A stretch of DNA of 64,000 nucleotides from Pseudomonas sp. P8_241 (GCF_034008315.1 NZ_CP125377.1:3732001-3796000), one strand, 5' to 3'; positions 25,259 to 36,931 are shown, counted from the first letter of the stretch. Notes: a model not told the origin generated them from the letters alone. Made by a program: numbers and translations.

Positions 25259-27329
25259 TGCGCAACTGGAAATTCTGGCCAGCCGTGCCGGCCTCGCGGT
25301 CGACTGGATCGACGCCAATGGCCGCGCGCAAAAAGTCGCGCCCTCGGTCCTGCGTAATGTGCTGACCGGACTCGGCCATCCGGCCGGCAGCGCCCAGGAA
25401 ATCGACGCCAGTCTGCTGGAGTTGCAAGCGGCGCAACACACCCAGCACCTGCCACCCTTGATCACCGCCGACGTCGGTGTCGGCCTCGATCTGGCACGTT
25501 TTTTTGCCCCTCAAACCCTGTGCGAAATCCATCTCGAAGACGGCTCGCGGCTCAACCTGAAACTGGATGCCCAGGCGGTGCTCCCCGGCTTGATCCCGGT
25601 CGGCTACCAGCACGCCAGCATTGATGGACAAACCTTCACCCTCGCCGTGGCGCCGGCCCGTTGCTACAGCGTAGGCGATGCGGCAGACAGCCCGATCCCG
25701 CGTGGCTGGGGCTTGAGTGTGCAGCTGTATGGCTTGCGTCGCCCGGGCGATGGCGGCTTCGGCGATACCCAGGCGCTGGAAGACCTCGCCCGGGTTGCGG
25801 GCGAGCGCGGTGCAGACGCGCTGGCGATCAGCCCACTGCACGCGATGTTCTCCAGTGACACCCAGCGCTACAGCCCTTATTCACCGTCCAGCCGTTTATT
25901 TCTCAATAGCCTCTACTGCGCGCCTGGTGCGATTCTGGGTGAACGCGCCTTGCGCACCGCGATTGATGCAACCGGGCTGGCTGACCAGCTGAAGGATCTG
26001 GAAGCGCGCCCGCTGATCGACTGGCCGGCCGCCGCCGAAGCCAAGCACCGGATATTGCAGGCGCTGTACGAAGGCTTCGTCCAGGGCGAACACCCCTTGC
26101 ACGCCGACTTCAGCAGCTTTCGCCACGCCGGTGGCGAAGCCCTGGAAAACCATTGCCGCTTCGAGGCTATTCAGGAAGCTCGCGCCGCCCGGAGTGAAAA
26201 CCTCGACTGGCGAGAGTGGCCCGAGCAATGGCGCAATCCACGTAGCACCGCGCTGGCCGAATTCGCCGAAGAAAACGCCGGGCGCATCGGTTTTTTCGCG
26301 TTCTGCCAGTGGCTGATCACCCGCTGCCTGGAACGGGCCCAGGCCGCTGCCCGCAGCAGCGGCATGAACATAGGCCTGATCGCCGATCTGGCAGTCGGCG
26401 CCGATGGTGCTGGCAGCCAGGCCTGGAGCCGGCAGGACGAACTGCTCGCCGCCCTCACCGTCGGCGCGCCACCGGACATCCTCAATCGCAGCGGCCAGGG
26501 CTGGGGGATTTCCGCATTCTCGCCAGAAGGCCTGGTGCGTAACGGCTACCGCGCCTTCATCGAAATGCTCCGGGCCAACTTCGCCCACTCCGGCGGCTTG
26601 CGCATCGATCATGTCATGGGCCTGCAACGCCTGTGGGTCATACCCAACGGCTCGCCGCCCGCCGACGGCGCGTACCTCTATTACCCGGTGGACGATCTGC
26701 TGCGTTTACTCACCCTGGAATCCCATCGTCATCAGGCGATCGTGCTGGGCGAGGACCTGGGCACGGTGCCGGAGGGTCTGCGGGAGAAACTCATTGCCCG
26801 TTCGATGCTGGGCATGCGCGTCTTGCTGTTTGAACAGGACAACGCGCACTTCAAACCGATACTCGACTGGCCAGACAATGCGCTGGCCACCACCAGCACC
26901 CATGACCTGCCGACGCTCAACGGCTGGTGGCATGGCCGGGATATCGACTGGAATGCCCGGCTCGGCATGGTCGACGCCAGCAGTGAAATCGAATGGCGCC
27001 AGCACCGTGAGCGCGAGCGCGAAGGTCTGCGCCGGGTCTTGAGCCAGGATCCGCAGAACTTCCGCGAAGAATCCCACGAGACCGACCAGATCCTCGATGC
27101 CAGTGTTCGCTTCCTCGGCCATACCCGTGCGCCTCTGGTTTTGCTGCCGCTGGAGGATGCTCTCGGCGTTGAGCAGCAGGCGAATCTGCCGGGCACCATC
27201 GACGCACACCCCAACTGGTCGCGAAGGCTTCCCGGGTACAGCGAAGCTTTGCTCGATGGTCCGGACGCCGCCCGGCGCCTGGAACTGCTCGCCTGCGCGC
27301 GCCTGCAAGCTGCCGAGCGTGATCGATGA
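25251..27329 (+). CDS. malQ: 4-alpha-glucanotransferase MalQ (amylomaltase)
   Basis: A 692-residue GH77 disproportionating enzyme that transfers maltosyl units between linear glucans. Catalytic segments are RIDHVMGLQRLW (nucleophile Asp), VLGEDLGTVPEGLR (acid/base Glu) and TTSTHDLPTLNGWW. The N-terminal ~150 residues form the extra beta-domains of E. coli-type MalQ, and length agrees with that (694). It lies between treZ and treY with overlapping ends, so its job here is likely to adjust chain lengths for TreY and recycle short maltodextrins rather than maltose uptake. Confidence 0.93.
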   Translation: MSDAQLEILASRAGLAVDWIDANGRAQKVAPSVLRNVLTGLGHPAGSAQEIDASLLELQAAQHTQHLPPLITADVGVGLDLARFFAPQTLCEIHLEDGSRLNLKLDAQAVLPGLIPVGYQHASIDGQTFTLAVAPARCYSVGDAADSPIPRGWGLSVQLYGLRRPGDGGFGDTQALEDLARVAGERGADALAISPLHAMFSSDTQRYSPYSPSSRLFLNSLYCAPGAILGERALRTAIDATGLADQLKDLEARPLIDWPAAAEAKHRILQALYEGFVQGEHPLHADFSSFRHAGGEALENHCRFEAIQEARAARSENLDWREWPEQWRNPRSTALAEFAEENAGRIGFFAFCQWLITRCLERAQAAARSSGMNIGLIADLAVGADGAGSQAWSRQDELLAALTVGAPPDILNRSGQGWGISAFSPEGLVRNGYRAFIEMLRANFAHSGGLRIDHVMGLQRLWVIPNGSPPADGAYLYYPVDDLLRLLTLESHRHQAIVLGEDLGTVPEGLREKLIARSMLGMRVLLFEQDNAHFKPILDWPDNALATTSTHDLPTLNGWWHGRDIDWNARLGMVDASSEIEWRQHREREREGLRRVLSQDPQNFREESHETDQILDASVRFLGHTRAPLVLLPLEDALGVEQQANLPGTIDAHPNWSRRLPGYSEALLDGPDAARRLELLACARLQAAERDR

Positions 27330-30121
27330 CAAAAACGCTTGATCCAATGCTGCGGGCCACCCTGCGACTGCAATTTCACAAAGGTTTCACGCTTGACGAT
27401 GCGGTGCCGCTGGTGCCGTATTTCGCCCGCCTCGGCATCAGCCATGTCTACGCCTCGCCTTTGCTGCGCGCCCGCTCAGGGTCGATGCATGGGTATGACG
27501 TGGTGGACCCGACCAGGGTCAACCCGGAACTGGGCGGTGAAGCGGCGCTGCGGCGTCTGGTCAATGCCCTTCGCGAACACGACATGGGACTGATCCTCGA
27601 TATCGTTTCCAACCACATGGCCGTGGGCGGCGGCGATAACCCGTGGTGGCTGGACCTGCTGGAATGGGGACGACTGAGTCCGTACGGCGAGTTCTTCGAC
27701 ATCCAGTGGCATTCCCCCGATCCGCTGATGGAGGGCCAATTGCTCCTGCCGTTCCTTGGCAGCGACTACGGCGTCGCCTTGCAGGACGGCACCCTGGCGA
27801 TGCGATTCGATGCCTGGCACGGCACGCTCCATGTTGAACACTACGATCACCGTTTCCCGATTTGCCCTGGCGATTACGGTGAACTGCTCAAGACCGAGGT
27901 GGCGCCCGACGCAACTCAGGCCGAGCTACTCAAAAACCTGGCTGATCGGTTCGGCGCACTGAGCTACCAGACCGATGCACATAGCCTGGCGATCCCGCTC
28001 AAAGCCGAGCTGCGCGACCTGGCGAACGATCCGCAGTTCGCCGCAGCCATCGAGCAAAATCTCAAACGCTTCGATTCCCAGACTCCTGAAGGTTTCCAGC
28101 GCCTGCACAATTTATTGGAGCGCCAGAGCTATCGCCTGGCCAGTTGGCGCACCGCCGCCGACGACATCAATTGGCGGCGCTTTTTCGACATCAATGAATT
28201 GGGTGGCCTGCGCGTCGAACGTCCGGCAGTCTTCGAAGCGACCCATGCGAAGATCTTCCAGCTGGTGGCGCAAGGGCTGATCGACGGGCTGCGCATCGAC
28301 CACATCGACGGCCTCGCCGACCCTCGGGGCTACTGCCGAAAACTGCGTCGACGGATCGATCGGTTATCCGTGGGGCGGCACCTGCCCATCTACGTCGAAA
28401 AGATTCTCGGCGAAGGCGAAACCCTGCACCGCGACTGGTCGGTGGACGGCACCACCGGTTACGAGTTCATGAATCAGCTGTCACTACTGCAGCACGATCC
28501 GCTGGGCACACAGACACTCGCCGAACTCTGGCACCGCCACAGTGAACGTCCCGCCGATTTTGCTCAGGAAGCTCAGTTGGCGCGCCAGCAGATTCTCAAC
28601 GGCTCCCTGGCCGGGGATTTTGAAAGTGTCGCCCAGGCCTTGCTGCAAGTGGCCCGGGACAACCTCATGACTCGCGACCTGACCCTCGGTGCGATTCGCC
28701 GGGCCTTGCAGGCGTTGATCGTGTATTTCCCGGTGTACCGCACGTACATCAACCCCCTCGGCCGATCAGATCAGGATGACGTGTTTTTCCAGCAGGCCAT
28801 CGAAGGTGCCCGTCGAGCGCTGGGCGAAGCCGACTGGCCGGTACTCGATTGCCTCGCCGGGTGGCTCGGCGGTGAACCCTGGCGCCGGCGTCCCGCAGGC
28901 CGCGAACGCAAACGCCTCAAGCATGCCTGCGTACGCTTTCAGCAACTGACCTCGCCCGCCGCAGCGAAAGCGGTGGAAGACACGGCTTTCTATCGCTCGG
29001 CGGTATTGCTTTCGCGCAATGACGTCGGTTTCAGTACCGAGCAGTTCAGTGCCCCGGTCGAAGCGTTCCATCAGGCCTGCATCGAGCGCCTCGACGCCTT
29101 CCCGGACAACCTGCTCGCCACCGCCACTCACGACCACAAACGCGGCGAAGACACCCGCGCGCGCCTGGCCGTATTGAGTGAGCGCAGCGCCTGGTATGCC
29201 GATCAGATCGGTTTGTGGCGCGCCCTCGCCCGGCCCTTGCGCGCCGACGATCAAACGCCGTCGACGGGTGATGAATTGATTCTGTATCAAGCCATTCTCG
29301 GCAGCTGGCCACTGACGTTGCGGGCGGATGAGCCGGTGGCGTTGGAGGACTACGCCAAGCGCCTCTGGCAATGGCAACGCAAAGCGCTGCGTGAAGCCAA
29401 ACTGCAAAGCAGCTGGAGCGCGCCCAACGATGCGTACGAGCAGGCGACCGAGGATTTTCTCCAGCGCCTGCTGCTGCGCCCGGAAGGCGAACTGCTGCGC
29501 GCCGCCCTTGAAAAAGCGGCCCGCTCAATCGCCACGCCCGGCGCCCTGAATGGTTTGGCGCAAACCTTGCTGCGCATGACAGTGCCAGGGGTGCCGGACC
29601 TCTATCAAGGCAACGACTATTGGGACTTCAGCCTGGTCGATCCGGACAATCGGCAACCGGTGGATTACGCCAGACGCCAACAAACGCTGCAGCAGGTGGT
29701 TGATGTGCCGGATCTGCTGATGAACTGGCGCGATGGGCGCATCAAGCAGGCCTTGATTGCGCGCACATTGGGTCTGCGTGCCGAACAAGCGACGCTGTTT
29801 CACCGAGGCACGTATCAGGCATTGGAAGTGCTGGGCAGCCAGGCTCAACGAGTGTTGGCTTTTGCCCGGGAGCACGAAGGAAAACGCGCCATCGTGATTG
29901 TGCCGATTCGATGCGCGCAACTGCTGGAAAACAGTGCCGAACCACAGATCGACGCGCCGCTGTGGGGCGATACCCGAGTCAACTTGCCGTTCACTGAGCC
30001 TGAGGAAAATCTGAAGGGACTTTTTTCGAGCGTCGCAGTCACAAAACACAGGGAGCTGATGATCAGCGCCGCGCTGGGGGAATTCCCGGTCAATCTCATT
30101 ATTCAAACGACCCACACTTGA
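27326..30121 (+). CDS. treY: malto-oligosyltrehalose synthase TreY
   Basis: A 931-residue GH13 enzyme that isomerises the reducing-end alpha-1,4 bond of maltodextrin to the alpha,alpha-1,1 bond of trehalose. Motifs: LDIVSNHMAV (region I), DGLRIDHIDGLADP (region II, nucleophile), YVEKILGEGE (region III, acid/base) and TATHDHKRGEDTRARLAVLSE (region IV), the last being diagnostic for TreY. The length is a little above typical bacterial TreY. The start overlaps malQ (ATGA), and the DUF2934 gene begins 21 bp after its stop. Confidence 0.94.
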   Translation: MTKTLDPMLRATLRLQFHKGFTLDDAVPLVPYFARLGISHVYASPLLRARSGSMHGYDVVDPTRVNPELGGEAALRRLVNALREHDMGLILDIVSNHMAVGGGDNPWWLDLLEWGRLSPYGEFFDIQWHSPDPLMEGQLLLPFLGSDYGVALQDGTLAMRFDAWHGTLHVEHYDHRFPICPGDYGELLKTEVAPDATQAELLKNLADRFGALSYQTDAHSLAIPLKAELRDLANDPQFAAAIEQNLKRFDSQTPEGFQRLHNLLERQSYRLASWRTAADDINWRRFFDINELGGLRVERPAVFEATHAKIFQLVAQGLIDGLRIDHIDGLADPRGYCRKLRRRIDRLSVGRHLPIYVEKILGEGETLHRDWSVDGTTGYEFMNQLSLLQHDPLGTQTLAELWHRHSERPADFAQEAQLARQQILNGSLAGDFESVAQALLQVARDNLMTRDLTLGAIRRALQALIVYFPVYRTYINPLGRSDQDDVFFQQAIEGARRALGEADWPVLDCLAGWLGGEPWRRRPAGRERKRLKHACVRFQQLTSPAAAKAVEDTAFYRSAVLLSRNDVGFSTEQFSAPVEAFHQACIERLDAFPDNLLATATHDHKRGEDTRARLAVLSERSAWYADQIGLWRALARPLRADDQTPSTGDELILYQAILGSWPLTLRADEPVALEDYAKRLWQWQRKALREAKLQSSWSAPNDAYEQATEDFLQRLLLRPEGELLRAALEKAARSIATPGALNGLAQTLLRMTVPGVPDLYQGNDYWDFSLVDPDNRQPVDYARRQQTLQQVVDVPDLLMNWRDGRIKQALIARTLGLRAEQATLFHRGTYQALEVLGSQAQRVLAFAREHEGKRAIVIVPIRCAQLLENSAEPQIDAPLWGDTRVNLPFTEPEENLKGLFSSVAVTKHRELMISAALGEFPVNLIIQTTHT

Positions 30122-30142
30122 GTTCAGTTCAGGAGCATTGCG

Positions 30143-30478
30143 ATGAGTACCGACGATAAACGCATCCGAGAATTCGCTTATCAGATCTGGGAGTCAGAAG
30201 GAAAACCCGAAGGTCAGGAAGCCCGCCACTGGGAGATGGCGCGCAAACTGGCAGAGGCCGAAGCGCTGGCGCCGAGCAAGTCGCCCAAAGCTGCCGCCAG
30301 CAAATCTGGCGTTAAAAAAACCGGCGACGGCAAGCTCAGCAATGGCAAAGCGCTGGACGGCAAGCTTGCCGTGCCCAAAGTCAGGAGCAAGCCTGCGGCG
30401 GCATCGAAAGTGATTCCGCCGGGGGAAAAAGCCGCCGAGAAAAAACCCCGGGCTGCGCGAAAACCGCCTGCGGTTTGA
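30143..30478 (+). CDS. DUF2934 protein with basic Lys/Ala-rich tail
   Basis: A 111-residue protein. Residues 1-44 form a DUF2934 domain: RIREFAYQIWESEGKPEGQEARHWEMA fits the family pattern (aromatic-IWE-x-EG-x-P-x(4)-HW). Residues 45-111 are low complexity and strongly basic (K, A, P, S rich; e.g. KSGVKKTGDGK, EKKPRAARKPPAV), recalling histone-H1-like tails such as in AlgP. AGGAG lies 8 nt before the ATG. DUF2934 genes recur next to glg/tre genes, so a structural or regulatory role in glucan metabolism is possible, but the function is unknown. Confidence 0.83.
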   Translation: MSTDDKRIREFAYQIWESEGKPEGQEARHWEMARKLAEAEALAPSKSPKAAASKSGVKKTGDGKLSNGKALDGKLAVPKVRSKPAAASKVIPPGEKAAEKKPRAARKPPAV

Positions 30479-30550
30479 TTTACCCAACCTTGTTTCTAAA
30501 TGACGTCGTGGCGAGCCCGCTTGCCACTGAGGCTACGCTCGACCGAAAAA

Positions 30551-30645
30551 AACCTGTAGGAGCGAACTCGCTCGCGATAGCGGTTCAACATTCAGCACCT
30601 GTGCAGGCTGACACACCCTCGCGAGCAGGCTCGCTCCTACAGGTT
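30551..30645. repeat. REP pair between DUF2934 gene and glgX
   Basis: AACCTGTAGGAGCGA and TCGCTCCTACAGGTT are perfect 15-bp outer arms, with further REP-like CTCGCGA/TCGCGAG cores inside. The right arm ends only 20 bp before the glgX start, so the element lies in the glgX leader. Confidence 0.92.
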
Positions 30646-30665
30646 AAACGTTTGCCGGAGAATTT

Positions 30666-32828
<2,163 letters not shown>

Positions 32829-32926
32829 AAGCACCTTTGCGACCGCAACGTTGTCGCCTGTGAAACTGAACTGCGCGCCACCGTATCAGTCGCATGCATA
32901 AGCAGACCGCAGACAAAGGAGCAAAC

Positions 32927-33727
32927 GTGGCCAGTCATTCCAAGCAGCAGGCAGCCGAATCGGTGCCGGTGGATCCCCCAGCGGCCATTCATCGGTTGCG
33001 GGTGCTGACGGTCAATACGCACAAGGGGTTTACCGCGCTCAATCGACGCTTCATTCTGCCGGAGCTGCGTGAAGCGGTCCGCAGTACCTCGGCGGACCTG
33101 GTGTTTCTGCAGGAAGTCGTCGGCGAGCACGATCGTCACTCCTCGCGCTTTAACGATTGGCCGCAAACCTCGCAATACGAATTCCTCGCCGACAGCATGT
33201 GGAGCGACTTCGCCTATGGCCGCAATGCCGTGTACCCCAACGGGCACCACGGCAATGCCCTGCTGTCGAAATACCCGATCCGCGAATACCGCAACCTCGA
33301 CGTGTCCATCACCGGGCCCGAACGCCGTGGTCTGTTGCATTGCGTACTGGACGTGCCGGGCCATACCGAGGTGCATGCCATCTGCGTTCACTTGAGCCTG
33401 TTGGAGAGCCATCGCCAATTGCAATTGCAGTTGCTCTGTCAGTTGCTTGAATCCCTGCCCGACGATGCACCGGTCATCATCGCCGGGGATTTCAACGACT
33501 GGCAACTGCAAGGCAACGCCGCCCTCGCCCGCCGCCATTATCTGCACGAAGCCTTCGAACGCCACCACGGTCGACCCGCCAAGACCTACCCTGCACGCTT
33601 TCCATTGCTACGTCTGGACCGCGTTTACCTGCGCAACGCCAACAGCCATCAACCGCGCATTCTGGGGAGTAAACCCTGGACGCATCTGTCCGATCATTTG
33701 CCGTTGGCGGTGGAAGTACATCTCTGA
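32927..33727 (+). CDS. endonuclease/exonuclease/phosphatase-family protein (YbhP-like)
   Basis: A 266-residue EEP-fold hydrolase. Metal and catalytic motifs: LTVNTHKGF (Asn), [14 protein letters not shown] (Glu), [10 protein letters not shown] (His), [10 protein letters not shown] (Asp/Asn) and [12 protein letters not shown] (terminal Asp-His). The substrate may be nucleic acid, a phospholipid or a sugar phosphate. E. coli YbhP of this type is encoded beside a cardiolipin synthase, which is missing here. Start: GTG at 32927 has a strong AAAGGAG (32915-32921) 5 nt upstream, whereas the ATG 11 codons earlier has none. It probably shares the glgX transcript. Confidence 0.83.
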   Translation: MASHSKQQAAESVPVDPPAAIHRLRVLTVNTHKGFTALNRRFILPELREAVRSTSADLVFLQEVVGEHDRHSSRFNDWPQTSQYEFLADSMWSDFAYGRNAVYPNGHHGNALLSKYPIREYRNLDVSITGPERRGLLHCVLDVPGHTEVHAICVHLSLLESHRQLQLQLLCQLLESLPDDAPVIIAGDFNDWQLQGNAALARRHYLHEAFERHHGRPAKTYPARFPLLRLDRVYLRNANSHQPRILGSKPWTHLSDHLPLAVEVHL

Positions 33728-33907
33728 TGCGCACACCTACCTGTTATTTCTGACAGTAGCCACGCACAAAAATTCTTTGCTACGGTGACCTCGCCCATTT
33801 CGATAGTTGAAGGGGCTTGCGACTCACTGTAGCCAAGGTTGCCGAAGGATCTGTGCGGGAAAGTTGATTTCTCGATGTCGTCTCGCAACTCGCGCTGCCG
33901 AGCGTGC

Positions 33908-33950
33908 CCGATGCCTTGCCACGTTAAAGCGGTGGCGGCCCGGGCATCGG
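33908..33950 (+). promoter_or_regulatory. stem-loop in leader of the large autotransporter gene
   Basis: CCGATGCC (33908-33915) pairs perfectly with GGCATCGG (33943-33950), and an inner GCCAC (33918-33922) pairs with GTGGC (33932-33936). The hairpin ends 10 nt before the GGAGA ribosome site of the next gene and has no T-run, so it is more likely to affect translation or stability than to terminate. Confidence 0.5.
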
Positions 33951-33969
33951 TCCATTCGTGGAGACGAAC

Positions 33970-36621
33970 ATGGAATTTTCGACAGATCTGACCAAATACC
34001 GTTATGGCGCCTGTGTTTTTTCACTCTGGTTGTGTGCCGGATGGCCGCAACCTGCCCTGGGTGCCTGTACGCTGACGCCCACCGTCGGCAACGATAGTTA
34101 CGTGTGTGACAGTGGCTCCAGTGGCGCACTGACTGACTTGTCGGGCAACAACAGCCTGGCCTTTCCCGCAGGCGGCAGCGGCACAGTCACGGGCAATGTG
34201 ACCTTCGGTGCTGGTAACGACAAAGTCGATATGATTTCCGGTGTGATTGTCGGCACGGTCTTGCAGGGTGATGGTGACGACACTTTCACCATCGGTGCGG
34301 GTCAGGTCACCGGGGCAGTCCTCCAGGGTGATGGCGTCGATAACTTTCTCATGAGTGGGGGCATCATCGGTTCCCTCGCTCAGGGAGACAGTCCTGACAG
34401 GTTTTTGATGACCGGCGGCACCATAACGGGCGCCTTCGAGGATGGCGACGAAGCGCGAATGACTGCGGGCTCCATCGGCCGGGTAGACATGAAGCTCGAC
34501 GACAACCTGTTCGACATGTCTGGCGGGGAGATCAAGGGCAATCTGGTCACCGGGTTCGGCACCGACACCATCATCCTCTCGGGGGGCCGTATCGGCGGTA
34601 ACCTCAGTGTCAGCGGCGGCAACGACAGAATCACCGTGACCGGTGGCGAGATTGTCGGTGAGATCCGCGCCAGTGCCGGGAATGACACGCTGAAGTGGAG
34701 CGATGGCGGGACGATCCGCTCAGCCATCCTGATGGGCGAAGGCAACGACCGCGCAACCCTGAGCAACCTGACTGAAACCACCTTGGCCCTGACCCCGAGC
34801 ATCAACGGTGAAAACGGCACCGACCTGTTGACCTTTGATCACAGCGATTCGGCGGGTGCTGGCCGTTATAAGAATTGGGAAACGGTCAATCTGAACAACG
34901 ACTCGCGCTTCGATCTGGATGGCACTTTTGTGTTGGGCGACAGCACCATCGGTACCGGTGAATTCAACATCGACGCCAAGAGTACGCTGACTTCGGTTCA
35001 GGGCGGTATCGCCCCCCTCAACGCAGAACGACTCGCCACGTTGAACAACGCTGGCACCATTGACCTCACCCGCAGCAACTCCCGCACCGACGACACCATG
35101 ACCCTCAACGGCAATTACGTCGGCAAGGGTGGCCAGTTGTTAGTGCAAACCCGCCTGGGCGACGACAGCTCGCCCAGCGACAAGCTGGTGGTCAGTAACG
35201 GAAAATTGACCGGCACCACCCTGATCACCGTCACCAACATCGGCGGTGTGGGTGCCCTGACTCAACAGAACGGCATTGAGGTGGTAAAGGCTCAAGGCAC
35301 GGCAGTCAGCGAAAGCACCGCGTTTGCCCTCAAAGGTACCGTATCGGCGGGGGCGTACGATTACCGTTTGTTTAAGGGTGGCGTGACCAGAGGCAGCGAA
35401 AACAGTTTCTACCTGCGTTCCTCCGTCGTGGCGCCGCCGCTGGTGGAGGTCGCTGGAGCAACACCGGATTCACCGCCTATTCTGGTGCCGCTGGTCGCGG
35501 TTCCCGTCGCTGCGCCAATTGTGGCGCAGGCCGGAGTTCCGCCAAGTCCTGAAGTGCCAACAGTTCCAACAGTTCCAACGGATCCAACGAATCCAACAAT
35601 TCCAACAGTTCCACTCCTGGAAACCCTGGTGTTGCCTGCCGCCGTACCGGGCGCCGCGCCGATTGCGCTTTTCCGGCAAGAAGTGCCGGTCTGGTCGGTG
35701 CTGCCGCCAGCCGCTACACAACTGGTTCTGAGTGCCCTCGGTACCTTCCATGATCGTCAGGGCGATCAGCGCCTGCTCGCTGAAACCGGCGCCTTGAGTG
35801 CAGGCTGGGGTCGGGTCTACGGCAAGGACTTCGACCAGACGTGGGCCGGCACCGTGGCGCCGCGTCTCAATGGTTCGCTGAAGGCCTTTCAGGTGGGCAA
35901 CGATCTTTTCGCATCACAACTGGCGGGCGGACAAACCCAGCGGACGGGTTTCTTTGTCGGCCACAGTCGTTTGCAAGGTAACGTCAACGGATTCACTCAG
36001 GGATTCGAAGACATGCGCGCCGGCAAGGTTGAGATTAATGGAGACAGCCTTGGCGCTTATTGGACCCTGACCGATCAACAAGGCTGGTACTTCGATAGCG
36101 TAGCGATGTACACCTGGCTGGACGGTGACAGTAAATCCGAGCGTGGCCTGAAGATCGACAATAAGGGTCATGCCCTGACGTTTTCGGTGGAAGGCGGTTA
36201 TCCCATCGCGCTGACCCACAATTGGGTAGTCGAACCCCAAGCGCAACTGATCAACCAGAAAATCTCCCTCAAAAGCCAGAACGATGGCATTTCCCGCGTC
36301 TCTTTCGACTCCGACAGCGCATGGACCGGTCGCCTCGGTGCGCGGCTCAAGGGCCGTTACCAACTCAACGGGCAACCTTTGGAACCCTACCTGCGCGCAA
36401 ACCTGTGGCACACCTTTTCCGGTACCGATACGGTGACCTTTGATAACGCCGATAAAATCGAAAGCCGACAGGAGTCCTCCTCAGCCGACATCGGGGTCGG
36501 TGTGGTGTTAAGTCTGAATCCCTCGGTCAGCCTGTACGTCGCCTTTGATTACACCGGCAATATCGACAGCAACCAGCAACGAGGAACGTTCGGCAACATG
36601 GGTGTCAGGGTCAGTTGGTAA
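33970..36621 (+). CDS. autotransporter (type V secretion) with repeat-rich passenger
   Basis: An 883-residue classical autotransporter. A signal peptide ends near PALG-ACT; the mature start CTLTPTVGNDSYVC is typical of these proteins. The passenger (about 30-520) is built of glycine/aspartate-rich repeats of the form GG-x-I-x-G...GDG-x-D-x-F/L, predicted to form a beta-helix, with no enzymatic motif seen. A Pro/Thr/Val linker (PTVPTVPTDPTNPTIPTVP, residues 530-548) leads to a ~270-residue beta-barrel beginning near LSAGWGRVYGKDFDQ and ending in the terminal aromatic VRVSW used by BamA. The ATG is chosen for GGAGA 6 nt upstream. The passenger may act in adhesion or remain on the surface; function is unknown. 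Confidence 0.87.
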   Translation: MEFSTDLTKYRYGACVFSLWLCAGWPQPALGACTLTPTVGNDSYVCDSGSSGALTDLSGNNSLAFPAGGSGTVTGNVTFGAGNDKVDMISGVIVGTVLQGDGDDTFTIGAGQVTGAVLQGDGVDNFLMSGGIIGSLAQGDSPDRFLMTGGTITGAFEDGDEARMTAGSIGRVDMKLDDNLFDMSGGEIKGNLVTGFGTDTIILSGGRIGGNLSVSGGNDRITVTGGEIVGEIRASAGNDTLKWSDGGTIRSAILMGEGNDRATLSNLTETTLALTPSINGENGTDLLTFDHSDSAGAGRYKNWETVNLNNDSRFDLDGTFVLGDSTIGTGEFNIDAKSTLTSVQGGIAPLNAERLATLNNAGTIDLTRSNSRTDDTMTLNGNYVGKGGQLLVQTRLGDDSSPSDKLVVSNGKLTGTTLITVTNIGGVGALTQQNGIEVVKAQGTAVSESTAFALKGTVSAGAYDYRLFKGGVTRGSENSFYLRSSVVAPPLVEVAGATPDSPPILVPLVAVPVAAPIVAQAGVPPSPEVPTVPTVPTDPTNPTIPTVPLLETLVLPAAVPGAAPIALFRQEVPVWSVLPPAATQLVLSALGTFHDRQGDQRLLAETGALSAGWGRVYGKDFDQTWAGTVAPRLNGSLKAFQVGNDLFASQLAGGQTQRTGFFVGHSRLQGNVNGFTQGFEDMRAGKVEINGDSLGAYWTLTDQQGWYFDSVAMYTWLDGDSKSERGLKIDNKGHALTFSVEGGYPIALTHNWVVEPQAQLINQKISLKSQNDGISRVSFDSDSAWTGRLGARLKGRYQLNGQPLEPYLRANLWHTFSGTDTVTFDNADKIESRQESSSADIGVGVVLSLNPSVSLYVAFDYTGNIDSNQQRGTFGNMGVRVSW
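35557..35610 (+). repeat. tandem 9-bp repeat inside the autotransporter linker
   Basis: Six consecutive units of CCAACNNNT (CCAACAGTT three times, plus CCAACGGAT, CCAACGAAT and CCAACAATT) encode Pro-Thr-Xaa. Unit length is a multiple of three, so changes in copy number would vary linker length without shifting the frame. Confidence 0.85.
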
Positions 36622-36931
36622 CCCTGAAAAAAGGCTCTAGCTCGCAGTTTTTTTGACGTATCTTCCAACAAACAAGCACTTAGAGGGCGCCGTAAATCAG
36701 TCACTTAAATGACCTTAAATACCCATACCACTTATCGGCCATTTTCTTGACGCATGGGGTCGGGTCTTCTTGACTTCACGTTACTACCCCGGAAGTACCA
36801 TCAGGACAAGCCGCCGGCGCCCGTAAAAACGGGCAGCCCGTGGTGTGTCCTACTCCATTCGGTCGCCCCTCACTCGGGGTAGGAGAGACGCCAGAAGCGA
36901 GATCCCGCATGCGATTGCAAGGTAGACCTCC
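36622..36931 (+). promoter_or_regulatory. intergenic leader with several stems upstream of the barrel-only autotransporter
   Basis: There is no gene in these 310 bp. The last third can fold extensively: GGACA (36804-36808)/TGTCC (36846-36850) closes over GCCCGT-AAAA-ACGGGC (36819-36834), and TCCTAC (36848-36853) can pair instead with GTAGGA (36879-36884), enclosing CCCC/GGGG (36866-36879). The two outer stems share bases, so they are mutually exclusive, as in switching leaders. No known riboswitch consensus was recognised. Confidence 0.4.

Noticed and set aside
36622-36700. Intrinsic terminator after the large autotransporter (AAAAAAGG...TTTTTTT)
   Set aside because: The A and T runs could pair, but the stem between them is poor; not strong enough to call.
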